Positions 44,124 to 54,682 of a stretch of 64,000 nucleotides of DNA are shown one piece after another. Each line of letters begins with the position of its first letter. Positions within the stretch are counted from its first letter, which is position 1. The notes below the pieces were generated by a model. The model saw only the letters and a list, made by a program, of their open reading frames with translations. It made no database searches and was not told the DNA's origin. The position numbers and the translations under genes are program-made. The DNA comes from Azolla caroliniana (lineage: Eukaryota > Polypodiophyta). The stretch is taken from the NCBI GenBank assembly GCA_043228905.1, contig JBHGNT010000011.1, positions 12,462,001 to 12,526,000 of the forward strand. The letters run 5' to 3'.

Positions 44124-47100
44124 TCACTTCGGCATGGGATGTCTTTCCAATCCGATCCTCTTCCGGCATGCTTCCAGCTTGTCGGGTGTGAGCACCTTGG
44201 TCAGCATATCCGACCCGTTCTCGTCGGTGTGGATCTTCGTTAGCACGAACTCCTTGTCTTCTATCCTTTCCCGGATCCAGTGATATCTACGCTGGATGTG
44301 TTTCGTCCGGGAGTGATAGGCTGCGTTCTTCGCAAGGTGGATGGCACTCTGACTGTCGCAGTAGAGTCGGTACTCCTCTTGCCGGATACCGAGCTCTCTA
44401 ATGAAGTCCTTCATCCATATTATTTCCTTGCCGGCTTCAACAGCTGCCATGTACTCCGCCTCCGTGGTTGACAACGCAACCGTCTTCTGCAGCCTCGACT
44501 GCCACGAAACAGCTCCCCCTGCATACGTCATCACATACCCTGATGTGGACCGGCTGGTATCTGCATCAGCCGACATATCCGAATCGGTGAAACCGTCGAG
44601 TTCGGGTTTACCGGAGCCGAATCGGAGGCACACGTTTGCCGTGCCCTTCAGGTATCGGAGTATCCACTTGGCCGCGTTCCAATGCTCTTTGCCGGGATTG
44701 CTCATGTACCGGCTCACCACTCCGACTGCATATCCGATGTCCGGTCTCGTACACACCATGGCGTACATCAAGCTCCCGACGGCTGAGGCATACGGCACTT
44801 TCATCATATCCTCCTTCTCAGCCTTTGTCTTGGGACTTTGCTTGCTGGACAGCTTGCAGTTTGCCGGGAGGGTCGATCCGACCGGTCTTGCTTCCGACAT
44901 GTTGAACCGGTGAAGCACCTTCGTCACGTACTTCTCCTGTGACAGCCACAACTGCTTCTTCTTCCGGTCCCGGATGATGTGCATCCCTAGTATTTGCCTC
45001 GCCGGACCCAGGTCCTTCATTGAGAAGGTTCGGTGAAGAGCCTTCTTCAGCATCCGTATCTTGACCTGGTCCCGTCCGACGATCAACATGTCGTCCACGT
45101 ACAGGAGGAGTATTAGAGAGTCTCCTCCTTCGAACTCCTTCACAAACACGCAGTGGTCGGACTGCGTTTTGAGGTACCCTTCGTCGGTCATGAAGGAGTC
45201 GAACTTCCGGTACCATTGCCGGGGAGCCTGCTTCAGTCCGTAAAGGCTCTTCTTCAACCGGCATACCAGGTGCTCCTTCCCTTCCTTCTCGAATCCTTCC
45301 GGTTGCTGCATGTAGATCTCTTCATCGAGGTCGCCGTGAAGGAATGCCGTCTTCACGTCCACCTGTTCTACCTCGAGGTCCATGCTTGCCGCTATGCTCA
45401 GCACCGTCCGGATGGAGGTCATCTTCACTACCGGGGCAAATATCTCGTCGAAGTCGACGCCCTTCTTTTGCTGAAACCCCTTCACCACGATCCTGGCTTT
45501 GTATCTCGGGGGGTTTCCGGCATCTCCCGGTTTCAGCTTGAACACCCACTTGTTTCGAAGTGCCCGCTTTCCCTTCGGCAACTCCACAAGTTCATATGTG
45601 TGGTTCTCATGCAGGGAATCCATCTCGTCCTGCATGGCACTCAACCACCTGCGGCTCTGGGTGTCATGCTTCGCTTCTTCAAAGCTCTCCGGCTCCCCCT
45701 CGTCGGTTAGCAGCACGTGCTCTGGTTCCGGAAATCTCCGGGGGGCCCTTCTCTCTCTTAGAGGATATCTCCGTTCCGGAGCTTCGGTAACCGGTTCTTC
45801 CGATTCTTCTTCATCCGAGACCATTTCGGGATCGGGGCCGGTTCCGGTATCATTTTCATCTTCTTCGGCCGGTTCTGTGTCTTCACCGTCTTCGGCCGGA
45901 TCCTCGAGTGCTAACCGGTCCCTTGCCGGTCGGGACTGCTCCTCGTAGAGTTGATCCTTACCGGTCGACTTGGAGCTCTTCATCTTCTTCTCCGACTCCC
46001 AGTCGGCGAGCGTCTTGTTCTCCATGAAGATGATATCACGACTCCGGAATATCTTCTTGTCGACCGGGTCCCATACTCGGTAGCCGAACTCGTCGTCGCC
46101 GTAACCGAGGAATATGCATGGCCGGGTCTTCGGATCTAGCTTTCCTCTCCGGTCCTTTGCCACATGCACGTATGCGAGACACCCGAACACCTTCAGGTGC
46201 CGGTAGGACACTTCCTTACCAGTCCACACTTTCTGCGGCGTGTCTCCGTCCAAAGGTACTGAGGGTGATCTGTTTATCACGTATGTCGCCGTCGACATTG
46301 CCTCAGCCCAAAACCCCTTGGGTAATTTCGCATGCGCCAGCATACTCCGGACCCGCTCCATTATGGTCCGGTTCATCCTCTCGGCCAGCCCGTTCAGTTC
46401 CGGCGTCTTCGGCACAGTAAACTCGAGTCGGATTCCCTTCGAGCGACAGTACTCCTGGAACTGCCCTCGGTATTCCCCTCCGTTATCCGCTCGTATCGCT
46501 TTCAGCTTCTTGCCGGATTCTCTTTCCACTCTCGCATGGAGTTCTTTGAAGACGGACAACACTTGGTCCTTTGTCTTCATCGGTGCCGTCCACAGTTTTC
46601 GGCTATGATCATCGATGAATGTTACGAAGTACTGGGCTCCGCCATGTGACTTCGTCTCTACCTGACACACGTCAGTGTGCACCAACTCCAATGGTGCGCT
46701 ACGTCTCGTCGGTGGCCTTGAGTGGAAGGAGGTTCGGTTCTGCTTACCGGCCAGGCAATCGGTGCACTTCTCCAGGTGCACGTGCTTCACTGGGATGAGG
46801 TTGTCTTCTGCAAGCCTCTTCATCCCCTTCTCACTCATGTGGCACAGTCTTTTGTGCCACAGCTCACCGGCAGTGTCGGCTGCCACATTCAGCTCTTCCG
46901 GACATAACCGGGCATTCATCAGGTACAGTGTGTTGACCTTCCGGGCCCGAACCACTATCAAGCTCCCCTTGCTGAACTTCATGACACCGTTCCGGATGCT
47001 ACCCGTGTAGCCTTCATCATCTAGCCTCCCGGCCGAAATCAGGTTCAGTCGGACCTCCGGAACGTGTCGGACATCTTTCAGCAGCATTTTGCATCCGGTC

Positions 47101-48197
47101 GGGGTTGTCAACCACACGTCTCCTATGCCGGCAATCCGGCACGTACCTTCATTTCCCATCCGAACACAGCCATGCTCGCCGGCTGTGTAGGATGAGAAGT
47201 ATCTTCTCTCCGGGGTCAGGTGGAACGATGCTCCGGAATCGACCACCCAGGTCGTCTCATCGCCGGCAACGTTTAGCTCACCTTCTTCGGTGATGAGCAT
47301 GATTTCTTCCTCACTTGCCGCGAGTGCCGTTGTTCCTTTCCGGTCTTGCCCTCGCCGATCCGAACCTCTCCGGTCCGTGGCTCCCCGGTATGCACCGTTT
47401 CTCTCCGGTGACTTCTTCGAGTCGGTGTCGTCGGCTCCGTTGTCTTTTCGGTAATGCCGACAATTCTTTCGGAAGTGCCCCGGCTTCCCACAGTGGAAGC
47501 ATGTGGGCCTTCCTCTTGACTGCGACCGGGTCCCCGACTTCTCCCGTCTTTGCGGACTCCGGTTCCATTGTCTTCCCCGATCCGATTCGGTAAGCAGCGC
47601 CTTCGGGTCGGAGGCCGGTTCTTTATCTCTCCGACGCGCTTCTTCGTTCAAAATACTTGTCTTTACCGTTTGTAAGGACAAGTTATCTTCGGTGCAGGAG
47701 GTGCTGAGAGTCACCACCAAGTTCTCCCAGCTGTCCGGCAATGTACACATCAGGATGATGGCTTGCATTGCATCCTCCAACGGGAACTTGATCGCCGCAA
47801 GCTGGTTCACGAATCCCATGAACGTGCTTACGTGTTCCACCATACTCTCGCCGTCCCGATACTTGAGATTCACAATCTTCCTCATCAGGGAGGTCCGGTT
47901 CAACGCATTCTTCCTCTCATAGAGGCCAGACAGCTTCTTCCACATCTCGTATGCGTTGGTGTCGTTCGCCACATGTTGCAGGACGCTTACGTCGACATAT
48001 TGTCGGATCGTCGCTACGGCTTTCCGGTTCAGGAGCTTCCACTCTGACTCAAGTACCCCCTTCGGTATTTCCGACCTGTCAATCGGTTCGTACAGGTCCC
48101 GAACAATCAGAAGATCCTCCATCTTGATCTTCCAGTCGGCGTAATTCTGTGCATTCAGCACCATCATCATCGGCTGCCCGCTGCCGCCGCCTTCCAT
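44124..48197 (-). CDS. Ty1/copia gag-pol polyprotein, full length
   Basis: 1357 codons from the first Met after the primer site (48197, MEGGGSGQPMMMVLN); in-frame Mets further up lie in the LTR. Domain order: gag of the UBN2 type; zinc knuckle CFHCGKPGHFRKNC (near residue 235); protease WVVDSGASFHLTP (near 320); pre-integrase with LWHKRLCHMSEKGM; integrase with DVCQVETKSHGG, FIDDHSRKLW, RADNGGEYRGQF and ELNGLAERMNRTI; reverse transcriptase with KWVFKLKPGD, DVKTAFLHGDLDEEIYMQQP, GLKQAPRQWYRKFD and YVDDMLIVG; RNase H with FTDSDMSADADTSRSTSGY and KHIQRRYHWIRERI. The catalytic motifs of all enzymes are present. Gag and pol are fused in one frame, as is usual for plant copia. Confidence 0.95.
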   Translation of the reverse strand: MEGGGSGQPMMMVLNAQNYADWKIKMEDLLIVRDLYEPIDRSEIPKGVLESEWKLLNRKAVATIRQYVDVSVLQHVANDTNAYEMWKKLSGLYERKNALNRTSLMRKIVNLKYRDGESMVEHVSTFMGFVNQLAAIKFPLEDAMQAIILMCTLPDSWENLVVTLSTSCTEDNLSLQTVKTSILNEEARRRDKEPASDPKALLTESDRGRQWNRSPQRREKSGTRSQSRGRPTCFHCGKPGHFRKNCRHYRKDNGADDTDSKKSPERNGAYRGATDRRGSDRRGQDRKGTTALAASEEEIMLITEEGELNVAGDETTWVVDSGASFHLTPERRYFSSYTAGEHGCVRMGNEGTCRIAGIGDVWLTTPTGCKMLLKDVRHVPEVRLNLISAGRLDDEGYTGSIRNGVMKFSKGSLIVVRARKVNTLYLMNARLCPEELNVAADTAGELWHKRLCHMSEKGMKRLAEDNLIPVKHVHLEKCTDCLAGKQNRTSFHSRPPTRRSAPLELVHTDVCQVETKSHGGAQYFVTFIDDHSRKLWTAPMKTKDQVLSVFKELHARVERESGKKLKAIRADNGGEYRGQFQEYCRSKGIRLEFTVPKTPELNGLAERMNRTIMERVRSMLAHAKLPKGFWAEAMSTATYVINRSPSVPLDGDTPQKVWTGKEVSYRHLKVFGCLAYVHVAKDRRGKLDPKTRPCIFLGYGDDEFGYRVWDPVDKKIFRSRDIIFMENKTLADWESEKKMKSSKSTGKDQLYEEQSRPARDRLALEDPAEDGEDTEPAEEDENDTGTGPDPEMVSDEEESEEPVTEAPERRYPLRERRAPRRFPEPEHVLLTDEGEPESFEEAKHDTQSRRWLSAMQDEMDSLHENHTYELVELPKGKRALRNKWVFKLKPGDAGNPPRYKARIVVKGFQQKKGVDFDEIFAPVVKMTSIRTVLSIAASMDLEVEQVDVKTAFLHGDLDEEIYMQQPEGFEKEGKEHLVCRLKKSLYGLKQAPRQWYRKFDSFMTDEGYLKTQSDHCVFVKEFEGGDSLILLLYVDDMLIVGRDQVKIRMLKKALHRTFSMKDLGPARQILGMHIIRDRKKKQLWLSQEKYVTKVLHRFNMSEARPVGSTLPANCKLSSKQSPKTKAEKEDMMKVPYASAVGSLMYAMVCTRPDIGYAVGVVSRYMSNPGKEHWNAAKWILRYLKGTANVCLRFGSGKPELDGFTDSDMSADADTSRSTSGYVMTYAGGAVSWQSRLQKTVALSTTEAEYMAAVEAGKEIIWMKDFIRELGIRQEEYRLYCDSQSAIHLAKNAAYHSRTKHIQRRYHWIRERIEDKEFVLTKIHTDENGSDMLTKVLTPDKLEACRKRIGLERHPMPK

Positions 48198-48210
48198 TTT
48201 CTGCAACAGT

Positions 48211-48223
48211 CGCTCTGATACCA
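48211..48223 (-). other. Primer binding site, initiator tRNA-Met
   Basis: TGGTATCAGAGCG on the minus strand, 3 nt inside the 5' LTR: the standard plant copia primer site. Confidence 0.9.
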
Positions 48224-48226
48224 GTT

Positions 48227-48850
48227 TGTAAGGAATAGACCCTTCTATCCACCTTCTTGTCTCGGCCACAACCGATTAATCGCGGATCAATGGAGCAGAA
48301 AATAGGAAACACACGTAGAGACAAAACGAAGAAACGCGAGTACACAAGGATTAACGTGGAAAACCCTAAACGGGGAAAAACCACGGGAGTACAAGACTCC
48401 AAACAACACTATACAGAGAAGTATACAATGACGAGCTCCAAGGCGACGACCTTGAGCTCGCTGTCCTCGCCACAGGCGGCGGAAATACACAGAGGCGTCT
48501 ACCTCTTTCTCTCTCTCGCGCTCTCTCTCTCTCTCTCTCTCTCACGGCTGCTCTCTCTTCACTCCTCTAAAGTGGAAAAACAGAAAAATGAGAAGCAACA
48601 GGAAAACTGTTTGCCCTAAGTCATATTTATACTTATATGACTTTGGGCTATTTACAACTATAGCCTCAGGGGGCTCGTAGCGAACATATTCACGGATATG
48701 TCCCTGCATCCGGATCGCTCTCCGGGTACATTCGTCATCCGGCACCGAAGCCGGGGTCTTCGTCATCCGGATCCGAAACCGAAACCGGGCTTGTCGGCAT
48801 TCATCTCCGATATCCGACCATCCCATCCGAAAGGGACCGAAATCCCAACA
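48227..48850 (-). repeat. 5' LTR of the young copia
   Basis: Same length and apparently same sequence as the other LTR. Followed on the right by the TCTTG duplication. Confidence 0.95.
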
Positions 48851-49856
48851 TCTTGCAGCTTCCATCTGCTCACAATTTTCTCGTGCCCATTGACCTTTAA
48901 AACGACTTCGCCATTTTGGGAAGAATCTTGCCAAACACTTCCACACATCTAATTTTGGTTTTTCACTCCAAATAAACAAATCAAAGTATTCCACAGCCCA
49001 CTCTAGAAACTGATTTGCGTCCCTCCTTGGCTGCATATATCTCACACTCATCAAGACTTTATCGAGCTCCAAGATCAAGGCTCTTCTTTCGACTTCTAGT
49101 GGTTTAGGTTTCCATTCCTGAAACTGAGCCGCTGTTACACCATTTTCTGGTAGGATACGATCAATCTCAATCAGCTCAGGTTCGGCTGACACAACTGGTG
49201 TCCTTTTCCTCTTTAAACCCCTAGTCGACTGTGTTGGGCCTAGCTTCACATTCTGGTGCTCTTGTTTTGTCGACTTAGTTATCAATCCTTGGATTACCTC
49301 AGTGCATGTAGCTACTGTTCTGCTCGATATCAGTCCACTGGTATCACATGCTGCATCTACCTGCAACACCAAGTCATCCGTGCTACATGCTGCATCTACC
49401 TGCAACACCAAGTCATCCGTGCTACATGCTGCATCTACCTGCAACACCAAGTCATCCGTGCTACATGCTTGATAACTTGTGTGACCAGATCACTTGTGTC
49501 AGTTGCTACATCTACTTTCAAGATGGGGCCCTTTAAACATGCCGCAACATCAACAGTATCCACACTGCCATTGGCCTTACGAGCAATAGAATCAAACCCT
49601 TTAGACTCTGCAACATCAGAAAACACCAACATATTCACACTCACAAAGTAACTAATAGTCTCACAAAACAATATCCTGAACATCAAAGAGTTTCAGTCAT
49701 AGAACAACACTCTTCAAATTATCTTGGAAAAACATCATAGAGTTCCATTACATAATGTGGATCAAGCAACAACCAATCTGAGGTTTTACTTGTCCAACAG
49801 GATAGTAAAACTTCATAAAACCCTAGCAAAATCCCTAAGCTAACAATCATATCCAA

Positions 49857-52800
49857 CTAAATAGTATTTCGCTCCACTACGTCTGGGCCCCTTGACCGAG
49901 TAACTGGTCTTGTTCCCGATCGTGGCCCCTTCTTCAGCCTTTTTCTGGTTGGTTCCCCATTTAGCCTTGCTTCTAGGACCCAATGCGCAAGTGTGTCCTC
50001 CTCCGACAACCTTCCCATCGCCTCAGCAGCTAATTGCACATCAGCCGTTTCTTGAACTAGCTTTTCAACTACAGAGGGATCTGTTTGGACATTTTTAGTA
50101 GTTGGGCTCGGTGGGGTGGAATCAAGGTCTTGAGACTCGAAGAAATGTTGCATCAAGTGTTCATAAACACTGTTGTTGTGAACCTCAGTTTTACATGTTG
50201 TTTCCACTATTTCATGGCATTTCACATCGTTGCCTAATTCAGTACACTGTTCCAAAAGAATAGGGTGCAGCTGATCTGAAGGAGATGTGATAGCAGGACT
50301 CTTACTTTCAGCCACATTGGCAGTAGTATCCTCATCTGTTGCAGCATCATCAGCACCAGACACATCATGTGCCGTCCTTAATCCACAAGATTCTACAATA
50401 ACATGACAGTTATTTAGGATAGCTAATTAGCTACTTTACTAAACTATGGTAGAAGCTAGGATAGCTAATTAGCTAGTACGATAGCTAATTAGCTAGTACG
50501 ATAGCTAATTAGCTAGTATGATAGCTAATTAGGTACTTTACTCAACTATGGTAGTAGTTAGGATAGCTAATTAGGTACTTTACTCAACTATGGTAGTAGT
50601 TAGGATAGCTTATTAGCTACTAGGACAGCTAATTAGCTGCCAGTAGCTAATTAGCTACTAGGATAGCTAATTAGCTGCCAGTAGCTAATTAGCTACTAGG
50701 ATAGCTTATTAGCTACTTTACACAACTATGGCAGTAGCTACTAGGATAGCTAATTAGCTACTAGGATAGCTAATTCGCTAGTAGGATAGCTAATTAGTTG
50801 CCAGCAGCTAATTAGCTAGTAGGATAGCTAATTACCTACTAGGATAGCTAATTAGCTAGTAGGATAGCTTATTAGCTACTTTACACAACTATAGTAGTAG
50901 CTAGGATAGCTAATTAGCTACTATGGTAGCTAATTAGCTACTTTACTCAACTATGGTAGTAGCTAGGATAGCTAATTAGCTACTTTACTAACTATGGTGG
51001 TAGCTAATTACCTACTAGGATAGCTAATTAGCTAGTAGGATAGCTTATTAGCTACTTTACACAACTATAGTAGTAGCTAGGATAGCTAATTAGCTACTAT
51101 GGTAGCTAATTAGCTACTTTACTCAACTATGGTAGTAGCTAGGATAGCTAATTAGCTACTTTACTAACTATGGTAGTAGCTAGGATAGCTAATTAGCTAC
51201 TTTACTAACTATGGTGGTAGCTAGGATAGCTAATTAGCTACAATGAAAGCTAATTAGCTACTTTCTCAACTATGTAGTAGCTAGGATAGCTTATTAGCTA
51301 CTAGGACAGCTAATTAGCTGCCAGTAGCTAATTAGCTACTAGGATAGCTAATTAGCTGCCAGTAGCTAATTAGCTACTAGGATAGCTTATTAGCTACTTT
51401 ACACAACTATGTCAGTAGCTAATTAGCTACTATGATAGCTAATTAGCTAGTAGGATAGCTTATTAGCTAGTAGGATAGCTAATTAGCTAGTAGGATAGCT
51501 AATTAGTTGCCAGTAGCTAATTAGCTAGTAGGATAGCTAATTAGCTTTTTTACACAACTATGGTACTAGCTAATTAGCTAGTACCATAGCTAACTAGCTA
51601 CTAGGATAGCTTATTAGCTACTTTACACAACTATGTCAGTAGCTAATTAGCTAGTAGGATAGCTAATTAGCTAGTAGGATAGCTAATTAGTTGCCAGTAG
51701 CTAATTAGCTAGTAGGATAGCTAATTAGCTTTTTTACACAACTATGGTACTAGCTAATTAGCTACTACCATAGCTAACTAGCTACTAGGATAGCTTATTA
51801 GCTACTTTACACAACTATGGCAGTAGCTAATTAGTTACTAGGATAGCTAATTAGTTGCCAGTGGCTAATTAGCTAGTAGGATAGCTATTTAGCTTTTTTA
51901 CACAACTATGGTACTAGCTAATTAGCTAGTACCATCGCTAATTAGCTACTAGGATAGCTAATTAGCTAGTAGCTCATTAGCTGCCAGTAGCTAATTAGCT
52001 AGTAGGATAGCTAATTAGAAAAGACTAAGCTTATTAGCTACAGTATGGTATACCTGTTTGTTTTCTCCACTCATTTGGTAGAGTTGTACTGCAATCTCCC
52101 AAACAGAATGCAGCAATTCGACAGGCATGTTGAAAACAAAGCAGATGGTATGTGTGGTTGCATGGTTGTAGGTGAACCAACAAAGACGCAGTTTTGTCCT
52201 CCACACCTAACCCGCAAGCGATGCAACGTGCTTGAACTGTCAATAAATCATTTTCTGGTTCTACTTCATTTGGTAAGGGAGCAAGAATGTTCAGGTCCAA
52301 ATCCTGTCTGGTCCTTACCATTCCCTCCACAAAATGTAGCTTCTTCTTAAGGCAGCTAACTACCTGTTCTTGATGAATGTATTGTTCCTTCAACGCAACA
52401 GAGAAATTTACCGATTAATTATTCTTGTTGTTGAAAGATACACCAACTTTGCTCAGGAATCGTTAACTTACTTGAAGCTTATCCAAATTGTAATCTGCAA
52501 CAGTATTTACACCTAGAAGGTCCAGGTTCATTGAAAGAACCTGGATCTCTATTTGCAGTTCTATTTTATGCTGGGGATCCAGTGGCCCCTCTAATTCAAG
52601 CTCCTGTTGCGCAACCTATTTCAGATAATGCTTGATTAGCACATTTTACCCGTTATTTATAACACAATCACATACCAGCAAAACAATAGTTACCTGAATC
52701 TTATTTCTAATTGTTGTAACAGCAGAAGTAACTTTGCTCTCCATTGCAGAAGCCATTGTGGCTTTCTCTAAATCAGTCTTAAAAAATGCCAATGTCTCAC

Positions 52801-53960
52801 AGGCTTCATGGACATTTTTTAGCATATAGCTAACCAATGTCTCACCTGTATCATCGACATTGTCTTTCCTTGGGTGTCGGTGTGGTGTATGCCCCCGGTC
52901 TTGCTGGGAGTCGGCAGTTGCATCAACAGCTGCCATGCTCCAAAATCTGTCTATTTTTTGTGCCAAGGTCCCCATCTTTCGGCATCTTTTTACCGATGCC
53001 TCACCATAGACTGCCCAAGCTACCCTATACATTTCAGGGTCTCTAGATTCCTTCGCTGTTTTGCAGTACTCATATGCAAATGCTCTAGCAAATGAAACTG
53101 ACAACTCATTGTTGACTGGGATCTCCTGATGAACTTTCTGGTGCAGTCTCATGCAGTCATCGTACAAGTCGGCTCGTACATGCTTCAGCTTGACCTTGCC
53201 TTTGACTCTAGGCACTGTATATACTGTCATCCAGTCTATATCACTGATCAATTTATCACTTAGGACAGCAGGGTCAACACCCTCGAGTGACAGACCATAG
53301 GTGTTGTGGAAGTCCTCCTTTGTCTCGCAAAATTTTGCGAAGTTTAGCACTCTCGTATACGGAGGAACGAGCCATCTGAAATATCATTTCAGAAATCAGA
53401 AATAGTGCAAAATCAGAATATGTGAGAATCAAAAACCCCAATCAACAACAACAAAAATGGTGCAAAATCTTTAACTTAGCAAATCAGAAACCCTAATCAT
53501 AATTTGTATTCAGAAATTTGAAATCAGAAACCCTAATCAAAATCTGTAATCTGAAGTTTGAAATCAGAAACCCTAATCAAAATCTGTAATCAGAAGTTTG
53601 TAACCAGAAACCTTATTCAGAAATTCTAATCAGAAATTTATAATCAAAAACCCTAATCAGAAATTTCAATCAGAAACCCTAATAAAAAATTTCAATCACA
53701 AACCCTAATCAGAAATCCTAAGCAGAAATTTATAAACAAAAACCCTATTCAGAAATTCTAATTTGTAATAAAAATTTGTAACCAGAAACCCTATTCAGAA
53801 ATTCTAATCAGAAATTTATAATCAAAAACCCTAATCAGAAATTTCAATCACAAAGCCTAATCAGAAATTTCAATCACAAACCCTAATCACTAAAGACAGG
53901 ATTAAACACAAAAAAAGTAATATAAACACACCTGTTGCTACTCCCCGATTTGCGAGACAT
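49857..53960 (-). CDS. RING-finger accessory protein of the transposon, copy 2
   Basis: Five exons, 53960-53932, 53375-52694, 52615-52472, 52387-52054 and 50392-49857, with the same lengths (29, 682, 144, 334, 536 nt) and phases as in copy 1; 574 codons plus stop, starting MSRKSGSSNR. The RING-H2-like zinc site (CIACG .. CNHTYHLLC .. CLGDC) is fully kept. In exon 5 the ATG found in copy 1 is ACG here, which supports reading this exon as internal. The gene starts near the right end and runs inward, so its promoter probably lies in the right terminal region. Its role in the element is unknown; protein modification or complex assembly during transposition is a guess. Confidence 0.72.
50393..52053. 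repeat. AGCTAATTAGCT minisatellite, RING gene intron 4, copy 2
   Basis: A 1661-bp intron made of the palindrome with GGATAGCT, CCAGTAGCT and TTTACACAACTATGGTAG linkers, including higher-order repeats of about 160-230 bp. Confidence 0.9.
53376..53931. repeat. AATCAGAAA..CCCTAA repeats in RING gene intron 1, copy 2
   Basis: Irregular repeats of about 27 bp as in copy 1, but more units (intron 556 bp against 419 bp). Confidence 0.75.
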
Positions 53961-54414
53961 CCTTGTATGGGACTCCAAGGACTTCGCCCTATTCGATTTT
54001 GGGGAAATATGAATCGGCACCAAAGTTCAGACAGTAGTCAAAAAGAAAAAACAAATGTTTGGGGTTTCTGTAACTGAAACATACCTGGACGATGATCGAG
54101 CCGGTTCTGTGTTGTAGCTCTCAATCTGCAATGTCGATTTTTTGCTGTTGCGGGAGCTACGTCTGCGTTCGTGCTCTGAGTACTCCATCTGCGTTCAAAA
54201 TCAGACTTAGGCTAAACAGGAAATTGATGACATTGAAGTCGACCTTAGATGATGGTGATATTCCCCAAGTTCCACTACGTCTGAAACAGAAGTTCAAATA
54301 TTTGAGTTTTTTCATAAATTAGTTTTTCAAATATTTGATTTTCCCACAAGAAAGACTAGTTAAACAAATAGCTAATTAGCTATGGCCATTTTAGTAGCTA
54401 ATTAGCTATAATAG

Positions 54415-54439
54415 TGTTTCCACTCGCATGCTTTTACCC
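54415..54439. repeat. Right terminal inverted repeat, copy 2
   Basis: Reads ..TTTCCACTCGCATGCTTTTACCC, followed by ATGT. Two AGCTAATTAGCT palindromes lie within 60 bp inside. Confidence 0.9.
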
Positions 54440-54682
54440 ATGTATATATGCTACTCCAAATTTGAGTATTGTTTGCATAATACATTCTTTACTATCTCAT
54501 TGAAATATCTAATATTTCACGGGCTTATGTAATTTTTTTTTCCAACATAATTGATAATACCCTTATGTAAATATAATTTCAAATCCTTATTAATACCCTT
54601 ATATATATATATATTCTGTATCTCACTGATTAATTTAAACCCCTTTTGATGAACTCACGTGCTATCATACAAGTTTTGACAG
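54440..54682. other. AT-rich spacer
   Basis: Right flank of transposon copy 2. (TA)n near 54601; no gene. Confidence 0.5.

Larger units (their letters stand above)
43490..48850 (-). mobile_element. Young intact Ty1/copia element
   Basis: Two 624-bp LTRs (43490-44113 and 48227-48850) that look identical where I compared them, a perfect 5-bp duplication TCTTG (43485-43489 and 48851-48855), a Met-type primer site, a polypurine tract (GTGAAGGGGGAGT) and one open polyprotein frame. Copy 1 of the host transposon shows the empty site. By these signs the insertion is recent and could be competent to move. Confidence 0.95.
43188..49683 (-). pseudogene. Unknown transposon gene (third gene), copy 2, split by copia
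   Basis: Same gene as 9453-10544. Its parts are 49683-48851 and 43489-43188, separated by the copia insertion with its TCTTG duplication. Besides the insertion there is a 1-nt deletion near 49472 (GATAAC against GATCAAC in copy 1). The acidic 13-residue unit (LVLQVDAACSTDD) is present three times here. Copy 1 has a different lesion, so each copy lost the gene independently and their ancestor probably had it intact. Confidence 0.7.
31665..54439. mobile_element. HGK-type DDE DNA transposon, copy 2, complete ends, two nested LTR elements
   Basis: Ends are GGGTGAAAGCATGCGAGTGG.. at 31665 and its inverse at 54439: 25-bp inverted repeats with one mismatch. Both sides are flanked by ATGT (31661-31664 and 54440-54443), a likely 4-bp target duplication, though ATGT is common in the microsatellite next to it. 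Removing elements B (5665 bp plus TSD) and the copia (5361 bp plus TSD) leaves about 11.7 kb. Gene order: transposase (+), unknown gene (-), RING gene (-). The 4-bp duplication and transposase motifs suggest the Sola group or a relative, but this is from memory and unproven. Confidence 0.85.

Noticed and set aside
44280-48144. Many plus-strand frames of 60-185 residues opposite the copia polyprotein
   Set aside because: Antisense shadows of a long GC-rich coding frame.
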